This document shows, one piece after another, positions 1-8,683 of a stretch of 64,000 bases of DNA. Source of the stretch: Pseudobythopirellula maris (GTDB lineage Bacteria > Planctomycetota > Planctomycetia > Pirellulales > Lacipirellulaceae); assembly GCF_007859945.1 (NCBI RefSeq), contig NZ_SJPQ01000001.1, positions 1,824,489-1,888,488 on the forward strand. Direction: 5' to 3'. How positions within the stretch are numbered: position 1 is the stretch's first letter; every line of letters starts with the position of its first letter. The position numbers and the translations under genes were made by a program. Under the pieces are notes generated by a model. It searched no databases and was not told the origin of the DNA. It saw only the letters and a list, made by a program, of their open reading frames with translations.

Positions 1-60
1 GATTCCGGCGTCACGGACCTCGGCTCCAACAAGAAGCACCTGGAAGGCTTCGGACGGTGA
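1..60 (+). CDS. C-terminal end of an upstream gene, probably the antitoxin of the PIN toxin
   Basis: Only the last 19 codons and the TGA stop are in the window. The frame reads DSGVTDLGSNKKHLEGFGR and stops at 58-60. The stop overlaps the GTG start of the next gene (GTGA, 57-60), the usual arrangement of a translationally coupled toxin-antitoxin pair in which the antitoxin comes first. Calling it an antitoxin is inference from position; the fragment has no recognisable domain. Confidence 0.55.
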   Translation, partial: DSGVTDLGSNKKHLEGFGR

Positions 61-473
61 ACGCCCTGCTGCTGGACACCGGGGTGATCGTCGCCCTGCT
101 CGATCGGCGCGAAGAGCACCACCGGCAATGCAACGAGCTCGTCATGAGCACCGAGGCGCTGATGATCACGTGCGAAGCGGTTATCACGGAGGCGTGCTTC
201 CTGCTGCGCCGTGTCCCGGGCGCCGCGGACGACGTATTGGACAACGTGGAGCGTGGTGAATTCCAGATCCCCGCTCAACTCACCCCGCGGGTGAAGAGCG
301 TTCGTCGCTTGATGAAAAAGTACGCCGACACGCCGATGGACTTCGCCGACGCCTGCCTGGTGGACCTCGCCAACGAGGCGGGCACGGGGCGCATCCTCAC
401 GCTCGACCGCGACTTCCAGGTCTACCGCTGGGGCCGCAATCGCGCGTTCGAGTTGCTGGTTGATCTGGAGTGA
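57..473 (+). CDS. PIN-domain ribonuclease toxin (VapC type)
   Basis: A 138-residue protein of typical VapC length. The N-terminus LLLDTGVIVALLDRREEHH carries the first acidic residue of the PIN active site. An internal Glu lies near residue 44 (ITEACFLL), and the C-terminal pattern MDFADACLVDLA followed by ILTLDRDFQVYR carries the remaining acidic residues. VapC proteins are Mg-dependent endoribonucleases that cleave tRNA or rRNA and are neutralised by a co-transcribed antitoxin. Here the start is a GTG overlapping the stop of the preceding frame, which fits a coupled two-gene operon. The RNA target cannot be told from sequence. Confidence 0.85.
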   Translation: MNALLLDTGVIVALLDRREEHHRQCNELVMSTEALMITCEAVITEACFLLRRVPGAADDVLDNVERGEFQIPAQLTPRVKSVRRLMKKYADTPMDFADACLVDLANEAGTGRILTLDRDFQVYRWGRNRAFELLVDLE

Positions 474-474
474 A

Positions 475-1392
475 TCATATACTCCGGCGACGATTTGCGA
501 AAAAGCAAGCGCCAGCCATCGCCAACAGGGCCAACGCCCCCGGCTCGGGCACGCCGAAGGTGGGCGTGGCCAAAAAGCCGTAGGAGTATCTACCCGGAGA
601 CACGAAGTTCGTTTGGCTGTACTCAACCACGACCTGAATCTCGGGACTGGGGTCGGCGTATTGCTGGGCCCACGGCTCTCCCGGTCGGGGAGCACCGATA
701 CCCACGCCGAACATAGAATCCGACAACCCCTCGGCTAGCAAGCGCGAGAAAACGACTTCTGCGCCACCGCTCCCGGCACTTGAGAGCGAGACGCTCACGC
801 TGTTGTCGTAGAGGCCTATATTGATGCTAGAATAAGCTCCTTCGAGCGGCACATACGACGGGTCGTCTGCTGGATCAATCGGCGGCTCTTGCGCCTGTGT
901 GAAGTAGATGACGATCCCGCTTGGAGGAAGATTTCGGGCGTATTGCGTTAGGTGCGGAAACACCGGCGCAGGAGACAAATGGCCTGCCGAGTCGATCCTG
1001 ACAGTCCGGGGATAGTAGCTCGTTCTGACCCCAAACTCGTCCGCCGGCCCCAGCATCGGTGGGGCGAAGACCGTCACGCCGCCCGTCTCGGGGTCGTAGT
1101 CGAACTCCGGCCCTCCGCGGTACTCGGCCGCCGCCTTGGTCGACAGCACGGGGTCGATGAACTTGAGGTCTTGGTAGTCGGGGTCGTCGGCCTGGCTCTG
1201 CGGAGCCGTCGGCAAATCGGGCAACGTGATGATGAGGTCACTCAAGGAGACGGTGGTCGTCTCCGCCGCCGGCAGGCCGGTGAGCGCCCCGGTCATCGCG
1301 CTCTGCAAGCCGGCGTGAGCCGATTGCAACGGCGCGAGTGCTAGCAGGGCTCCCGAGAACAGAACCCGCAAAGAAAAAGGGGTGCGCAGCAT
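475..1392 (-). CDS. Exported PEP-CTERM protein of unknown function
   Basis: I start this at the ATG giving MLRTPFSLRVLFSGALLAL; a GTG two codons upstream is possible. The first 30 residues look like a Sec signal peptide ending near AHA. The C-terminus reads VPEPGALALLAMAGACFF followed by NRRRSI, a textbook PEP-CTERM tripartite signal (VPEP motif, hydrophobic helix, basic tail). Such proteins are exported and processed by an exosortase. The roughly 250-residue middle is rich in Pro, Ser and Gly and resembles no domain I recognise. The gene converges on the PIN toxin with only one base between the stop codons. Confidence 0.8.
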   Translation of the reverse strand: MLRTPFSLRVLFSGALLALAPLQSAHAGLQSAMTGALTGLPAAETTTVSLSDLIITLPDLPTAPQSQADDPDYQDLKFIDPVLSTKAAAEYRGGPEFDYDPETGGVTVFAPPMLGPADEFGVRTSYYPRTVRIDSAGHLSPAPVFPHLTQYARNLPPSGIVIYFTQAQEPPIDPADDPSYVPLEGAYSSINIGLYDNSVSVSLSSAGSGGAEVVFSRLLAEGLSDSMFGVGIGAPRPGEPWAQQYADPSPEIQVVVEYSQTNFVSPGRYSYGFLATPTFGVPEPGALALLAMAGACFFANRRRSI

Positions 1393-1548
1393 CGTCACGT
1401 CTCACGACTGGTTTGGCCCCCCAGTCAGTGTGCATGATGGAGTTTATCGACTGCGGTAGATCTGCGACTTGAGCGGATTGATGCGCCAAGCCGTCCCCTT
1501 ACTCCGTGCGGGGCTCAGGCGCGGCGGTTGGCGACGCTCTTACAGCAC

Positions 1549-2709
1549 TCAGTCGAGCCAGTCCTGCGCCTCGAGCCGTTCCGGCACGTAGACCTCCGTC
1601 ACGTAGCTGATGTCCTTAGAAATCAGCGATTCGACTTCCAGCTTGAAGTCGTTGGTGAGCATCCGCTTGATCTCGGTCTGCCACTTCGGCTTTTTCTCAA
1701 ACCACGGGTACTTGGCGATCTGCTTGGCGCGTTTGCGGTCGCTGTCGGTCAGCGCGATCTTGACGCTCTCGCTCAGGTCGCAGCGGTCGTAGTCGATGCT
1801 CCTGAGGCCCAGGTACTTGGCCTCGGGGATCGCCATCCGCTGCGACTCGAACGCCAGGTTGATCGAGCCCTGCTTCAGCACGCTGTAGATGTAGTACCCC
1901 CACGGGTCGTTATCCAAGACGCAGTAGATCGGCAGCTTCAACTCGTTGTGCATGCGGTGCAGCAGCCGCCGCACGCCGCGCGGCGGCTGGCCGGCGCCGT
2001 GCGTCAGGATGCAGTTGTGCTTCTCCCAGAAGCGGTCCTCGTTGAACCGTTGCCAGACCGTTCCTTTTTCGACGTGCAGGATGAAGTCGGCGTCGCACTT
2101 CTTGCGGTCGAGCTCGATCACCTCGGGTTCCACAATGGAGGGGATCGCGTAGCCGCCCGAGCCCATCCGGCGGCAGTCGATCGTGTCGCCGCGGTCGGTG
2201 AGCGTGATGGCGCCGACCATCGCGCCGCGGTTCTCGGCGTAGAGGTGCAACTCCTCGCGGATGCTCGAGAGCAGCACCTCGACGTCCTCGATGATCGTGT
2301 CGCACTCGCCCTGTTCGTCGAAGGTGTTCTCCTTCGTGTTCTCGATCGTGTGCTTGAGCATGTAGTAGAGACCCCGCAAGCTCGTGGTCTTGCCCTGGTC
2401 GAGCAGCCGCTTCGTGCCGCTGGCGACGAGCATCGTGCGCATGTACGCCTTGGCCTGCGAGAGATCGAAGAGCTGGCGGCGGTTCTTGCCGCTGCCCATC
2501 TCGATGATCCGCTTGCGGGCCGAGTAGCGTACGTTCGACAGCGTGCGGCTGGGGATGTCGACGTACGGGTCGCGGCGCTTGTTGGCGGCGTTCACCACGC
2601 CGTCGGCCAAGCCGACGAGGCTCTGCATGGTACGCTTGTCGCGCGGTGTGAGCTGGGCCTTCTTCTTGGGGAGGACGGCCTTCTTCTTGACGGGGCGTTT
2701 CTTCGCCAT
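1549..2709 (-). CDS. top6A: DNA topoisomerase VI subunit A (Spo11-like)
   Basis: A 386-residue protein with a lysine-rich start (MAKKRPVKKKAVLPKKK), then the winged-helix catalytic region with the tyrosine pair in LRGLYYMLKH (Tyr115/Tyr116). The Toprim domain has its Glu in LHVEKGTVW (about residue 214) and the Asp pair in CVLDNDPWGYYIY (about 266 and 268). In the family, subunit A forms the transient phosphotyrosine link in a type IIB topoisomerase and needs the ATPase subunit B for strand passage. No top6B-like gene lies in this window; neighbours are a PEP-CTERM gene downstream and a repeat element upstream. It may act with a distant B subunit or alone in a Spo11-like way. Confidence 0.9.
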   Translation of the reverse strand: MAKKRPVKKKAVLPKKKAQLTPRDKRTMQSLVGLADGVVNAANKRRDPYVDIPSRTLSNVRYSARKRIIEMGSGKNRRQLFDLSQAKAYMRTMLVASGTKRLLDQGKTTSLRGLYYMLKHTIENTKENTFDEQGECDTIIEDVEVLLSSIREELHLYAENRGAMVGAITLTDRGDTIDCRRMGSGGYAIPSIVEPEVIELDRKKCDADFILHVEKGTVWQRFNEDRFWEKHNCILTHGAGQPPRGVRRLLHRMHNELKLPIYCVLDNDPWGYYIYSVLKQGSINLAFESQRMAIPEAKYLGLRSIDYDRCDLSESVKIALTDSDRKRAKQIAKYPWFEKKPKWQTEIKRMLTNDFKLEVESLISKDISYVTEVYVPERLEAQDWLD

Positions 2710-2718
2710 GGGCGGGGG

Positions 2719-2746
2719 GGTCAGTGGTGAGAGGTCGGAGGTCAGA
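2719..2746. repeat. Heptanucleotide tandem array (four units)
   Basis: Four consecutive 7-bp units: GGTCAGT, GGTGAGA, GGTCGGA, GGTCAGA. The array starts 10 bp upstream of the topoisomerase VI A start codon. It is one of several 7-bp arrays in the window; its reverse complement closely matches the units at 39890-39910. Confidence 0.7.
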
Positions 2747-2808
2747 CTGCTGCTGGAAACCGCCTAGATTACCCCGCCGGCCGCTTTGCGGCGAGCGGGG
2801 CCAATGGC

Positions 2809-2951
2809 CTCTGTAGGGAACGCCCTCCGCGGCGTTCCGGCCCTGAGTACACACTTGCCATTGCAAGGTTGGGCTCCGCCACGGCTTGTCTGGGCCGGGC
2901 GCCAGCTCACCTGCCGGGGCCGGAACGCCGCGGAGGGCGTTCCCTACAGAG
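2809..2951. repeat. MITE-like palindromic element, copy 1
   Basis: The element is 143 bp. Its ends are perfect inverted repeats of about 35 bp (2809-2843 against 2917-2951), beginning CTCTGTAGGGAACGCC. Each end is itself self-complementary: GGAACGCC, a 6-nt spacer and GGCGTTCC (2817-2838 and 2922-2943), so it can fold as two small hairpins or one long one. Related copies lie at 45729-45904 and 51331-51476. It sits between the 3' end of the second DUF6498 gene and the topoisomerase gene. No coding capacity is evident, so a transposase would have to act in trans. Confidence 0.85.
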
Positions 2952-2956
2952 AGTCG

Positions 2957-3736
2957 CTACGCGTTGGGGTCCGGCTCGGCGAGTGGGGATTCCGCCTTCG
3001 CGTGCTCCCGCAGGTGGAGCTTCAAGTCGAGCAGAGTTTTGCCCGCAACCAGGATCACTAGCAGCACGATCGGCGAACCGAGCAACACCGTGGCGAATGC
3101 CCCCAGCACGATCGCCATGTGCAAAGCGACCACCCGGCCGTAGGGCTGCGCCATCAGGTCGGGGGGCGTCGTGCGGCGGTACTCGCCACGGCCCAGGTAG
3201 TTTGTGAAGAACGAGTAGAGGTGGCTGGAGGCCAACGCGGCGAACGCCAGCAACAGCCAACCGCTCAGCACGGTCGCCCCTGCGGCGCCAAGCCCGAAGA
3301 AGCGCGGCCCCGCGTTGCCGAACCCACTATCGGCCAGCCCCCCGGGGCCGAGAAGCACGAACACAAACACGCCGTGCACTAAGCAGAAAATGCCGTAGTG
3401 CATGGTGAAAAAAGGAACGAAGAACAGCTTGGCCGCCGTCCACTGACCAGCCGCTGGCTCGCCAAACGTGTCGCGCATCGCGTTTCGCATCTGCGGGTTC
3501 TTCACCTCGCCCACAAGGCCGGGGTCGGGCGAACAGGTGATGATCTTCAGCACGTTCACCACGCCAATTACAACGTTCTCGAGCCAGTAGAGCAGCACGA
3601 TCTCGAACGTGCTCCAGCCGAACAGCAGCACGCCCAAGAGCGGCAAAGCGTTGGCGGCTAAGAGCGGCCATACCGACGGGCGTTTTAAGACATCGGCGGT
3701 GAGTAAATCCCCCAGGATCTTCGGCATGGCGTTCAT
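2957..3736 (-). CDS. DUF6498-family integral membrane protein (second of a tandem pair)
   Basis: A 259-residue polytopic membrane protein. The conserved stretch LLAANALPLLGVLLFGWSTF followed by IVLLYWLENVVIGVVNVLK is shared almost word for word with the gene just upstream and is the hallmark of the DUF6498 family as I recall it. I count about five to six hydrophobic segments. The ATG start overlaps the stop of the upstream paralogue (ATGA), so the two are translationally coupled and probably arose by tandem duplication. The stop is just outside the MITE-like element. Biochemical function is unknown. Confidence 0.75.
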   Translation of the reverse strand: MNAMPKILGDLLTADVLKRPSVWPLLAANALPLLGVLLFGWSTFEIVLLYWLENVVIGVVNVLKIITCSPDPGLVGEVKNPQMRNAMRDTFGEPAAGQWTAAKLFFVPFFTMHYGIFCLVHGVFVFVLLGPGGLADSGFGNAGPRFFGLGAAGATVLSGWLLLAFAALASSHLYSFFTNYLGRGEYRRTTPPDLMAQPYGRVVALHMAIVLGAFATVLLGSPIVLLVILVAGKTLLDLKLHLREHAKAESPLAEPDPNA

Positions 3737-4443
3737 CGCGGTTGAGTGCCCGTGACGGCAAGCACGTCGCCTTCGCGGTGCGACGCCAGATGCAAAGCAA
3801 GGTCCAACAACGTTTTGCCGACCACCATCACGACCAGCACGTAGACAGGCGAGCCGAGCTTCATCGCAATCACGCCGCCGACGAGGATAGCGATGTGGAG
3901 CACGATGATCCGCCCGTACGGCTTGAACATCTGTGCCTTGACTCCGGTGCGGCGGAACTCGCCACGGCCGATGAAGTTGGTGAAGAAGGAGACGAGGTGG
4001 CTCATCGCCAACAGGGCAATCGACACAAGCTGCCAGGCGGAGACCTCGTCTTGTAAGGTGTGGGCCAGTTCGCCGAAGACGCCTTCGAGTTTCTGACCGG
4101 ACGACTCATCCGCGAGGAGTTGCCCCCTCTCGCCCAGCAGGGAGATCAAGAACAGCCCGTGTCCCACGCAAAAGAAGCCGTAGTGGAAAACGAAAAAAGG
4201 GATGCAAAACAGCTTGGCCAAGGTGCTCGCAATCGGCCGGCCGGGCGGCCAGAGGACCGCCAGCTTCAGCACATTGACGACGCCGATCACGACGTTCTCG
4301 AGCCAGTAGAGCAGCACCACGTCGAACGTGCGCCAACCGAACAGCAGCACGCCCAAGAGTGGCAGCAGGTTCGCCGCCAAGAGCGTCCAGACCGAGGCGC
4401 GGCGGAAAGTCTCGTAGTCGACATTCTCGCTCAGTAGTTTCAT
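3733..4443 (-). CDS. DUF6498-family integral membrane protein (first of a tandem pair)
   Basis: I start at the ATG giving MKLLSENVDYETFRRASVW rather than at upstream in-frame codons, because this aligns the N-terminus with the paralogue that follows. The 236-residue protein has the same WLENVVIGVVNVLK segment, later membrane helices and a conserved FNFIGRGEFRR-like loop (here FFTNFIGRGEFRR; FFTNYLGRGEYRR in the partner). The two share their whole architecture. Upstream, on the opposite strand, lies the cobalamin riboswitch, so these genes have their own promoter and are not obviously B12-controlled. No function can be assigned. Confidence 0.75.
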   Translation of the reverse strand: MKLLSENVDYETFRRASVWTLLAANLLPLLGVLLFGWRTFDVVLLYWLENVVIGVVNVLKLAVLWPPGRPIASTLAKLFCIPFFVFHYGFFCVGHGLFLISLLGERGQLLADESSGQKLEGVFGELAHTLQDEVSAWQLVSIALLAMSHLVSFFTNFIGRGEFRRTGVKAQMFKPYGRIIVLHIAILVGGVIAMKLGSPVYVLVVMVVGKTLLDLALHLASHREGDVLAVTGTQPR

Positions 4444-4540
4444 CACTCTGTTATGCCGACTTTCAACGGGTTCCGCAATTTGCCTTGGCGATGCTTTACA
4501 CCAGCTCGCCCCGTCGCTAGGATCGTCACCAGTTAATCGT

Positions 4541-4764
4541 GCGTTGGTGGTCGGCAAGCCCCGTGGGCCTGCCGACGAAACAGGGAACTCCGGTGTGATT
4601 CCGGGACGGCCCCGCCGCTGTATCCGAGTATGGGCGTCTAATAACGCCGCCGTCAGACCACTCTTTTCGCCATTGTCGTTGGCTTTCCTCCCCTTGGGAG
4701 TGACGCCGATACGACGAGAAGGCCGGTCTGCCGCTCTCTCGGGAGTCAGAAGACCTACCAACGC
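4541..4764 (+). promoter_or_regulatory. Cobalamin (adenosylcobalamin-class) riboswitch aptamer
   Basis: The closing P1 helix is GCGTTGGT (4541-4548) with ACCAACGC (4757-4764). Inside are the conserved core AGGGAACTCCGGTGTGATTC from 4582, the CCCCGCCGCTGT block around 4610-4621, a GCCATTGTCGT / ACGACGAGAAGGC arm (4672-4726), and the 3' B12 box GGGAGTCAGAAGACCTACC (4741-4759). These match the cobalamin riboswitch consensus in order and spacing, with one enlarged peripheral arm. The next gene on this strand is the DUF1559 protein at 4953. Riboswitches of this class normally repress uptake or synthesis genes when B12 is plentiful. Confidence 0.9.
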
Positions 4765-4771
4765 GTGGCAT

Positions 4772-4835
4772 GCGGCTCGTCTGCGAGGGACAGACGCCGC
4801 GTCGTGAGTCGTTGCGCCCGTTGGGGGAAACCCCC
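4772..4835 (+). promoter_or_regulatory. Hairpins in the riboswitch leader, possible expression platform
   Basis: Directly after the aptamer, GCGGCTCGTCTG (4772-4783) can pair with CAGACGCCGC (4791-4800). A second hairpin, GGGGG-AAA-CCCCC, follows at 4823-4835. Neither has a U-run, so they do not look like a classic intrinsic terminator. The leader then runs about 120 nt to the chosen start codon. The role of these hairpins in switching is inference. Confidence 0.4.
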
Positions 4836-4952
4836 GTGCGCCACGCGAGAACCGTTCCGGCTACCCCACTCTCCCCGGCAGTCCCGTTGTGCTCGGCCCT
4901 TGCGCCGAGCGTGCGCGACGGCTGCGGCTGTGCGGCGACGCCACCACTCCCG

Positions 4953-5834
4953 ATGGCGACCTCCCTCTCCACCAAGCATCGCTCCGCCGCAAGGCGGGCG
5001 GCCGAACGCGCAGCCGGCTTCACGCTGGTTGAGGTGCTGGTGGTCGTGGCGATCATCGGCGTGCTGATCGCTTTGCTGCTGCCAGCGGTGCAGGCGGCTC
5101 GTGAGTCGGCCCGCCGCGTCCACTGCACGAACAACCTCAAGCAGATCGGGCTCGCCATCGCGTTGCACGCCGACCGCCAAGAGGAATTGCCGGTCGGCTG
5201 CGAGGGCTGCCGGCGGTCGCCCACCCGGCTGGCGTCTTGGAACACGCGGCTGCTGCCATTTCTTGAACGCACCGAACTGGCCGACCGCTACGACACTTCA
5301 CAAGCCGCCTACAGCGCGGCGAACCGGCCGGTGATCACCACCGCCGTGGCCGAGTTCCTCTGCCCCAGCACGCCGGGCGGCAAGCTCCGCGACGAGTCGT
5401 TCGCCTGGCGCGAGGCGGCCTACACCGACTACGGCGGCCTGTACGGCGTCGAGGGCCTGGGCCACGACAAGCCGCCCGGAGAGCCCGGGCCGCAAACGCT
5501 CGCCGCGCCGTACCTCGGCGCGATGCTCTACGAAGAGCCGACCGCCCTGCGCGAGGTGACCGACGGGGCGTCGCACACCGTGGCCGTGGCCGAGTCGCTG
5601 CTGCGGCGTGTGGCCGAGATGGTGTGGGCCAACGGCCAGAACCTGTTCGCCCAAGAGAAATCGACGCCGATCAACTCGGCCTCAGAACTCGGCGGCGACT
5701 TGGGCGGCCCCCACCCGGGCGGCGCGCTCGCCGCCTTTGTCGACGGCCACGTGGCGTGGCTGCCCAACGACACCGAGCAACTCGTGCTCAACGCCCTGCT
5801 CACCCGCGCCGGAGGCGAAGCGATCCATGAATAG
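4953..5834 (+). CDS. DUF1559 type II pseudopilin-like protein under a cobalamin riboswitch
   Basis: Starting at [20 protein letters not shown] gives a 293-residue protein with a type IV pilin/pseudopilin N-terminus: the prepilin peptidase site [20 protein letters not shown], then [14 protein letters not shown] and [13 protein letters not shown], typical of planctomycete DUF1559 proteins. The C-terminal signature [20 protein letters not shown] is the H-X9-DG motif. Such proteins are processed at the inner membrane and exposed outside or in the periplasm; the family is greatly expanded in planctomycetes with no settled function. It is the first gene after the cobalamin riboswitch and overlaps the next gene by 8 bp, so B12 control of an exported operon is the simplest reading. 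Confidence 0.85.
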   Translation: MATSLSTKHRSAARRAAERAAGFTLVEVLVVVAIIGVLIALLLPAVQAARESARRVHCTNNLKQIGLAIALHADRQEELPVGCEGCRRSPTRLASWNTRLLPFLERTELADRYDTSQAAYSAANRPVITTAVAEFLCPSTPGGKLRDESFAWREAAYTDYGGLYGVEGLGHDKPPGEPGPQTLAAPYLGAMLYEEPTALREVTDGASHTVAVAESLLRRVAEMVWANGQNLFAQEKSTPINSASELGGDLGGPHPGGALAAFVDGHVAWLPNDTEQLVLNALLTRAGGEAIHE

Positions 5835-6816
5835 CACCCACTACACCCTCGCACTGCTATTGCTGGTCGCGACACGGATAGTGCTGGCCGCGACACGGAG
5901 CGCTGCGGCGGGGCCGATCGCCTCGTTCGACGACATCGAGTTCTGGATCGGCGAGGGGCCCAGCCGGGCGGCGATCGCCCTCGACTGGGACGGCCAGTCG
6001 GAGACCGACAACGCGCTGGTGTGGGGATACCGCTGGTCGGGGACCAAGCAGCTGAGCGAGGCGCTGCTCGAGGTCGTTGCGGCCGACGAGCGGTTGTTCG
6101 CCCGCGTGGGCCAAGAGGGGATCTTTGGGCTGGCGCTCTACGGCATGGGATACGACGCCAATGGCGACGGCCAGTTTGCGATCGACGATGGCTCGCAGTT
6201 CGATTCTAGCGGCGTGCTCTCGAGCGAGCGGCCGATGGACAACATCGAAATCGTGCCGCCCGTCCTGTCGATCGACCCGGCGGACCGGTACGTCGAGGGT
6301 TGGTTCCAAGGGTTTTGGCACCACGGCGCAGCGCCCGCCTCGGCGTCGGCCGATCCGCATTGGCCCGCCCCCACCGAGTTCTCGCCCGGCATTGGGCTGG
6401 GCCACCGCACGCTCCAGGACGGAGGCTGGGAGAGCTTGGCCTTCACCCGTGGCGAGGAGGGCGTCGCGCTCGAAAACTCGGATCCTGTTTACGCCTTCGC
6501 CCCGCTGGCGGCCGAGCCGCCGCCGCTCGTGGGCGACTACAACCGCGACGGCCATGTCGACGCCGCCGACTTCACCGTGTGGCGCGACGCGCTCGACCAG
6601 CCGGTCGCCGCGCCCGGCGACGGCGCCGACGGCGACCGCGACGGCTTTGTCGACGCCGACGACTACGGCGTGTGGGTTGCGCACTTCGGCGACTCGCGGC
6701 TCGCGATGTCCCACGCTTCGGCCCACGCGCTGTCCGCCGCGACGCCCGAACCATCGAGCGCTGCGATCTTGATCACCGCTTATTGTTTCTTACCACCACT
6801 GAGGAGACGCTACTGA
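5827..6816 (+). CDS. Exported protein with WGYRW-type domain, dockerin-like calcium repeats and PEP-CTERM tail
   Basis: A 329-residue protein starting at [13 protein letters not shown] inside the end of the DUF1559 gene. It has a signal peptide and then [21 protein letters not shown] and [11 protein letters not shown] recall this motif pair from secreted proteins in bacterial B12-acquisition loci, but I am not certain of a Pfam name. Near residues 230-290 are two EF-hand-like repeats, [13 protein letters not shown] and [13 protein letters not shown], as in type I dockerins. The C-terminus [16 protein letters not shown] plus RRRY is a PEP-CTERM-type sorting signal. Position in the riboswitch operon suggests a surface role in capturing corrinoids; this is inference. 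Confidence 0.75.
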   Translation: MNSTHYTLALLLLVATRIVLAATRSAAAGPIASFDDIEFWIGEGPSRAAIALDWDGQSETDNALVWGYRWSGTKQLSEALLEVVAADERLFARVGQEGIFGLALYGMGYDANGDGQFAIDDGSQFDSSGVLSSERPMDNIEIVPPVLSIDPADRYVEGWFQGFWHHGAAPASASADPHWPAPTEFSPGIGLGHRTLQDGGWESLAFTRGEEGVALENSDPVYAFAPLAAEPPPLVGDYNRDGHVDAADFTVWRDALDQPVAAPGDGADGDRDGFVDADDYGVWVAHFGDSRLAMSHASAHALSAATPEPSSAAILITAYCFLPPLRRRY

Positions 6817-7637
6817 TGAAATTAACCGCCATGCTCGCCCTGACGGCCCTCGCGATGGGCCTCGCCACGCCCGCCCGCGCCGCCGACCCATGGGCCGACG
6901 CCGTCGTCGATTTCGACCTCGGCACGGGGGGTGCGGCCGGCTTCGACGACCCGGCGGCGACGCTCGGCTCGCCCACGCACACCACCGCCCCCGCCAGCCC
7001 GTACGGCGGGCCCGTCACGCCGTTCAACGCCCCTTACGGTGAAGGCGAGATGCTGTCGATCGGCGAGGGGGGCTGGCTGACCGTCCGCTTCGACGAGCCG
7101 GTTACCAACCACGCGATGAACCCTTACGGAATCGACCTGCTGCTGTTCGGCAACTCGTTCATGCTCCTGAGCGGCTTCCCCGCCGACGCGACGACCACGG
7201 CGAGCGGATTTGGCGGCGAGGGGGGAATCGTCGAACTGAGCGCCGACGGCTCCGTGTGGGTCGAGGCGACCGGCGTCGAAGCCGACGGCCTTTACCCGAC
7301 GCTCGGCTACCGCGACATCACGGATCCGTTCCCCACAACGGCTCTTGTGCCGAGCGACTTCACACGGCCGGTCGATCCGTCGATCGCGGCCGCCGACTTC
7401 AACGGGCTCACCACGGCCCAGATCGTTGCGCTGTACGACGGCTCGGGCGGCGGCGCCGGCGTCGACATCGGCGCCTACGGCCTGAGCGAGATCAGCTACG
7501 TGCGGGTGAGCAACCCGGTCGGGTCGGGCGCAACGCCGGAGATCGACGGCTTTGCCGACGTGCGTCCTGCTCCCGAGCCCGCGGCGCTGGCTCTCGTCGT
7601 GCTGGGCGCGGCGGGCTGGATCAGCCGACGACGTTGA
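6816..7637 (+). CDS. Exported PEP-CTERM protein, third gene of the cobalamin-riboswitch operon
   Basis: The ATG overlaps the previous stop (TGATG) and has a strong Shine-Dalgarno, GAGGAG, at 6801-6806. The 273-residue product has a signal peptide ([20 protein letters not shown]) and a beta-rich body with LSIGEGGWLTVRFDEPVTN and GIDLLLFGNSFM. These resemble, from memory, the SLGGYGG and GNAF motifs of surface proteins next to BtuG-type B12-binding proteins in Bacteroidetes. The C-terminus APEPAALALVVLGAAGW plus SRRR is PEP-CTERM. The TGATG coupling and lack of any gap place it in the same B12-regulated unit. Its function is not established. Confidence 0.75.
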   Translation: MKLTAMLALTALAMGLATPARAADPWADAVVDFDLGTGGAAGFDDPAATLGSPTHTTAPASPYGGPVTPFNAPYGEGEMLSIGEGGWLTVRFDEPVTNHAMNPYGIDLLLFGNSFMLLSGFPADATTTASGFGGEGGIVELSADGSVWVEATGVEADGLYPTLGYRDITDPFPTTALVPSDFTRPVDPSIAAADFNGLTTAQIVALYDGSGGGAGVDIGAYGLSEISYVRVSNPVGSGATPEIDGFADVRPAPEPAALALVVLGAAGWISRRR

Positions 7638-8505
7638 TGTGCATCTTGAGGACGCGTGGCGACGCGTCGCCTGTCTGATCGGGGGGCGGTGGTTCCGCAA
7701 GGGAATCGCCGCCCCCTTTTTGTTCGGGGCCTGCCGGCTGGGCCTCGTCGAAGTCCAAGACGCGTCGTCCCCGCTCGCGGACGCCGAGCAGCCAGGCGGC
7801 GAGGAACACGGTCTGCCCTGCAAAATATAGCAGCGGCACGCGCCAGCCATTGGTGGGGGCGCTGATAACGAGGCCGCAACCCAACACCAGCACGGCGATC
7901 ATGCCGACCATCGCCAGCAGCGCGACCAGCGGGTTGCGGAGGCGCAGAGCCAGCGCCAAGCAAAGCGGCGGCATGGCGGCCTCGGTGGCGATCACGCTCA
8001 ACAGTTCTAGGTCACCAAGAACGATGCCGAATACATTGCGTGAGGCCAAGGAGGCGCCGACCGCCGTGAGGGTCGTCACGACCAACACGCCGGCGATCGA
8101 GAACTGCCGAGGCGGCGCCATCCGCCGCCGCCGCGATCCGCTTCCGAGTACCCACCTCACGGCCACGCAGCCCAAGAACGCCAGTGCGAAGTCGGCGCCG
8201 AGCCACGTGCCGTAAAGGGCGACAAAGTCCCCCTCGTGCAACGCGATGGTCAGCACGGTCAGTGCGACGACGCCGACCGCGGCAAGAGTGAACCGAACGA
8301 GGGCGCCGCGGCGCCGCGAGCTGGCCCACACGGCGAGCAGCCCGACCTGCGCCACCAGCGGGCCGGTGTAGACGGTTCGGTCGTCGGTCTCCGCGTTGAG
8401 TCCCAAGACGACCAGCACCAGGTCGAGAGCCACCGTCGCCGCCAGCAGGAACGGGGTGAGCGGCCGACGGCCAAGTCGTTCGGGAAGCGTTCGCCGGCTC
8501 GCCAT
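7621..8505 (-). CDS. Polytopic membrane protein of unknown function
   Basis: I start at MASRRTLPERLGRRPLTPFL, the first start followed directly by membrane segments. The 294-residue protein has about seven hydrophobic segments, with LLAATVALDLVLVVLGL first and PLLYFAGQTVFLAAWLLGV last. A basic cytoplasmic loop (GSGSRRRRMAPPRQ) separates two halves. The C-terminal 50 residues are hydrophilic and Pro-rich. The stop overlaps the end of the convergent PEP-CTERM gene by 17 bp. The membrane topology is the only clear property. Confidence 0.6.
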   Translation of the reverse strand: MASRRTLPERLGRRPLTPFLLAATVALDLVLVVLGLNAETDDRTVYTGPLVAQVGLLAVWASSRRRGALVRFTLAAVGVVALTVLTIALHEGDFVALYGTWLGADFALAFLGCVAVRWVLGSGSRRRRMAPPRQFSIAGVLVVTTLTAVGASLASRNVFGIVLGDLELLSVIATEAAMPPLCLALALRLRNPLVALLAMVGMIAVLVLGCGLVISAPTNGWRVPLLYFAGQTVFLAAWLLGVRERGRRVLDFDEAQPAGPEQKGGGDSLAEPPPPDQTGDASPRVLKMHINVVG

Positions 8506-8683
8506 AGGGTCGGATTCTCGTGAACGGTGGGTCGGACGACGCGGGGGGCAAAGCCACCCCACGGCCCCTATTCTACCAAGCGGCGGCGACTCGGCAGCGT
8601 TTGGCCACACAAGCGTTGCGTGATGGGCCTCACGGAGTCAAACTAAAGTCATACGACCGTTACCGCCCTCACACCGACGACAC

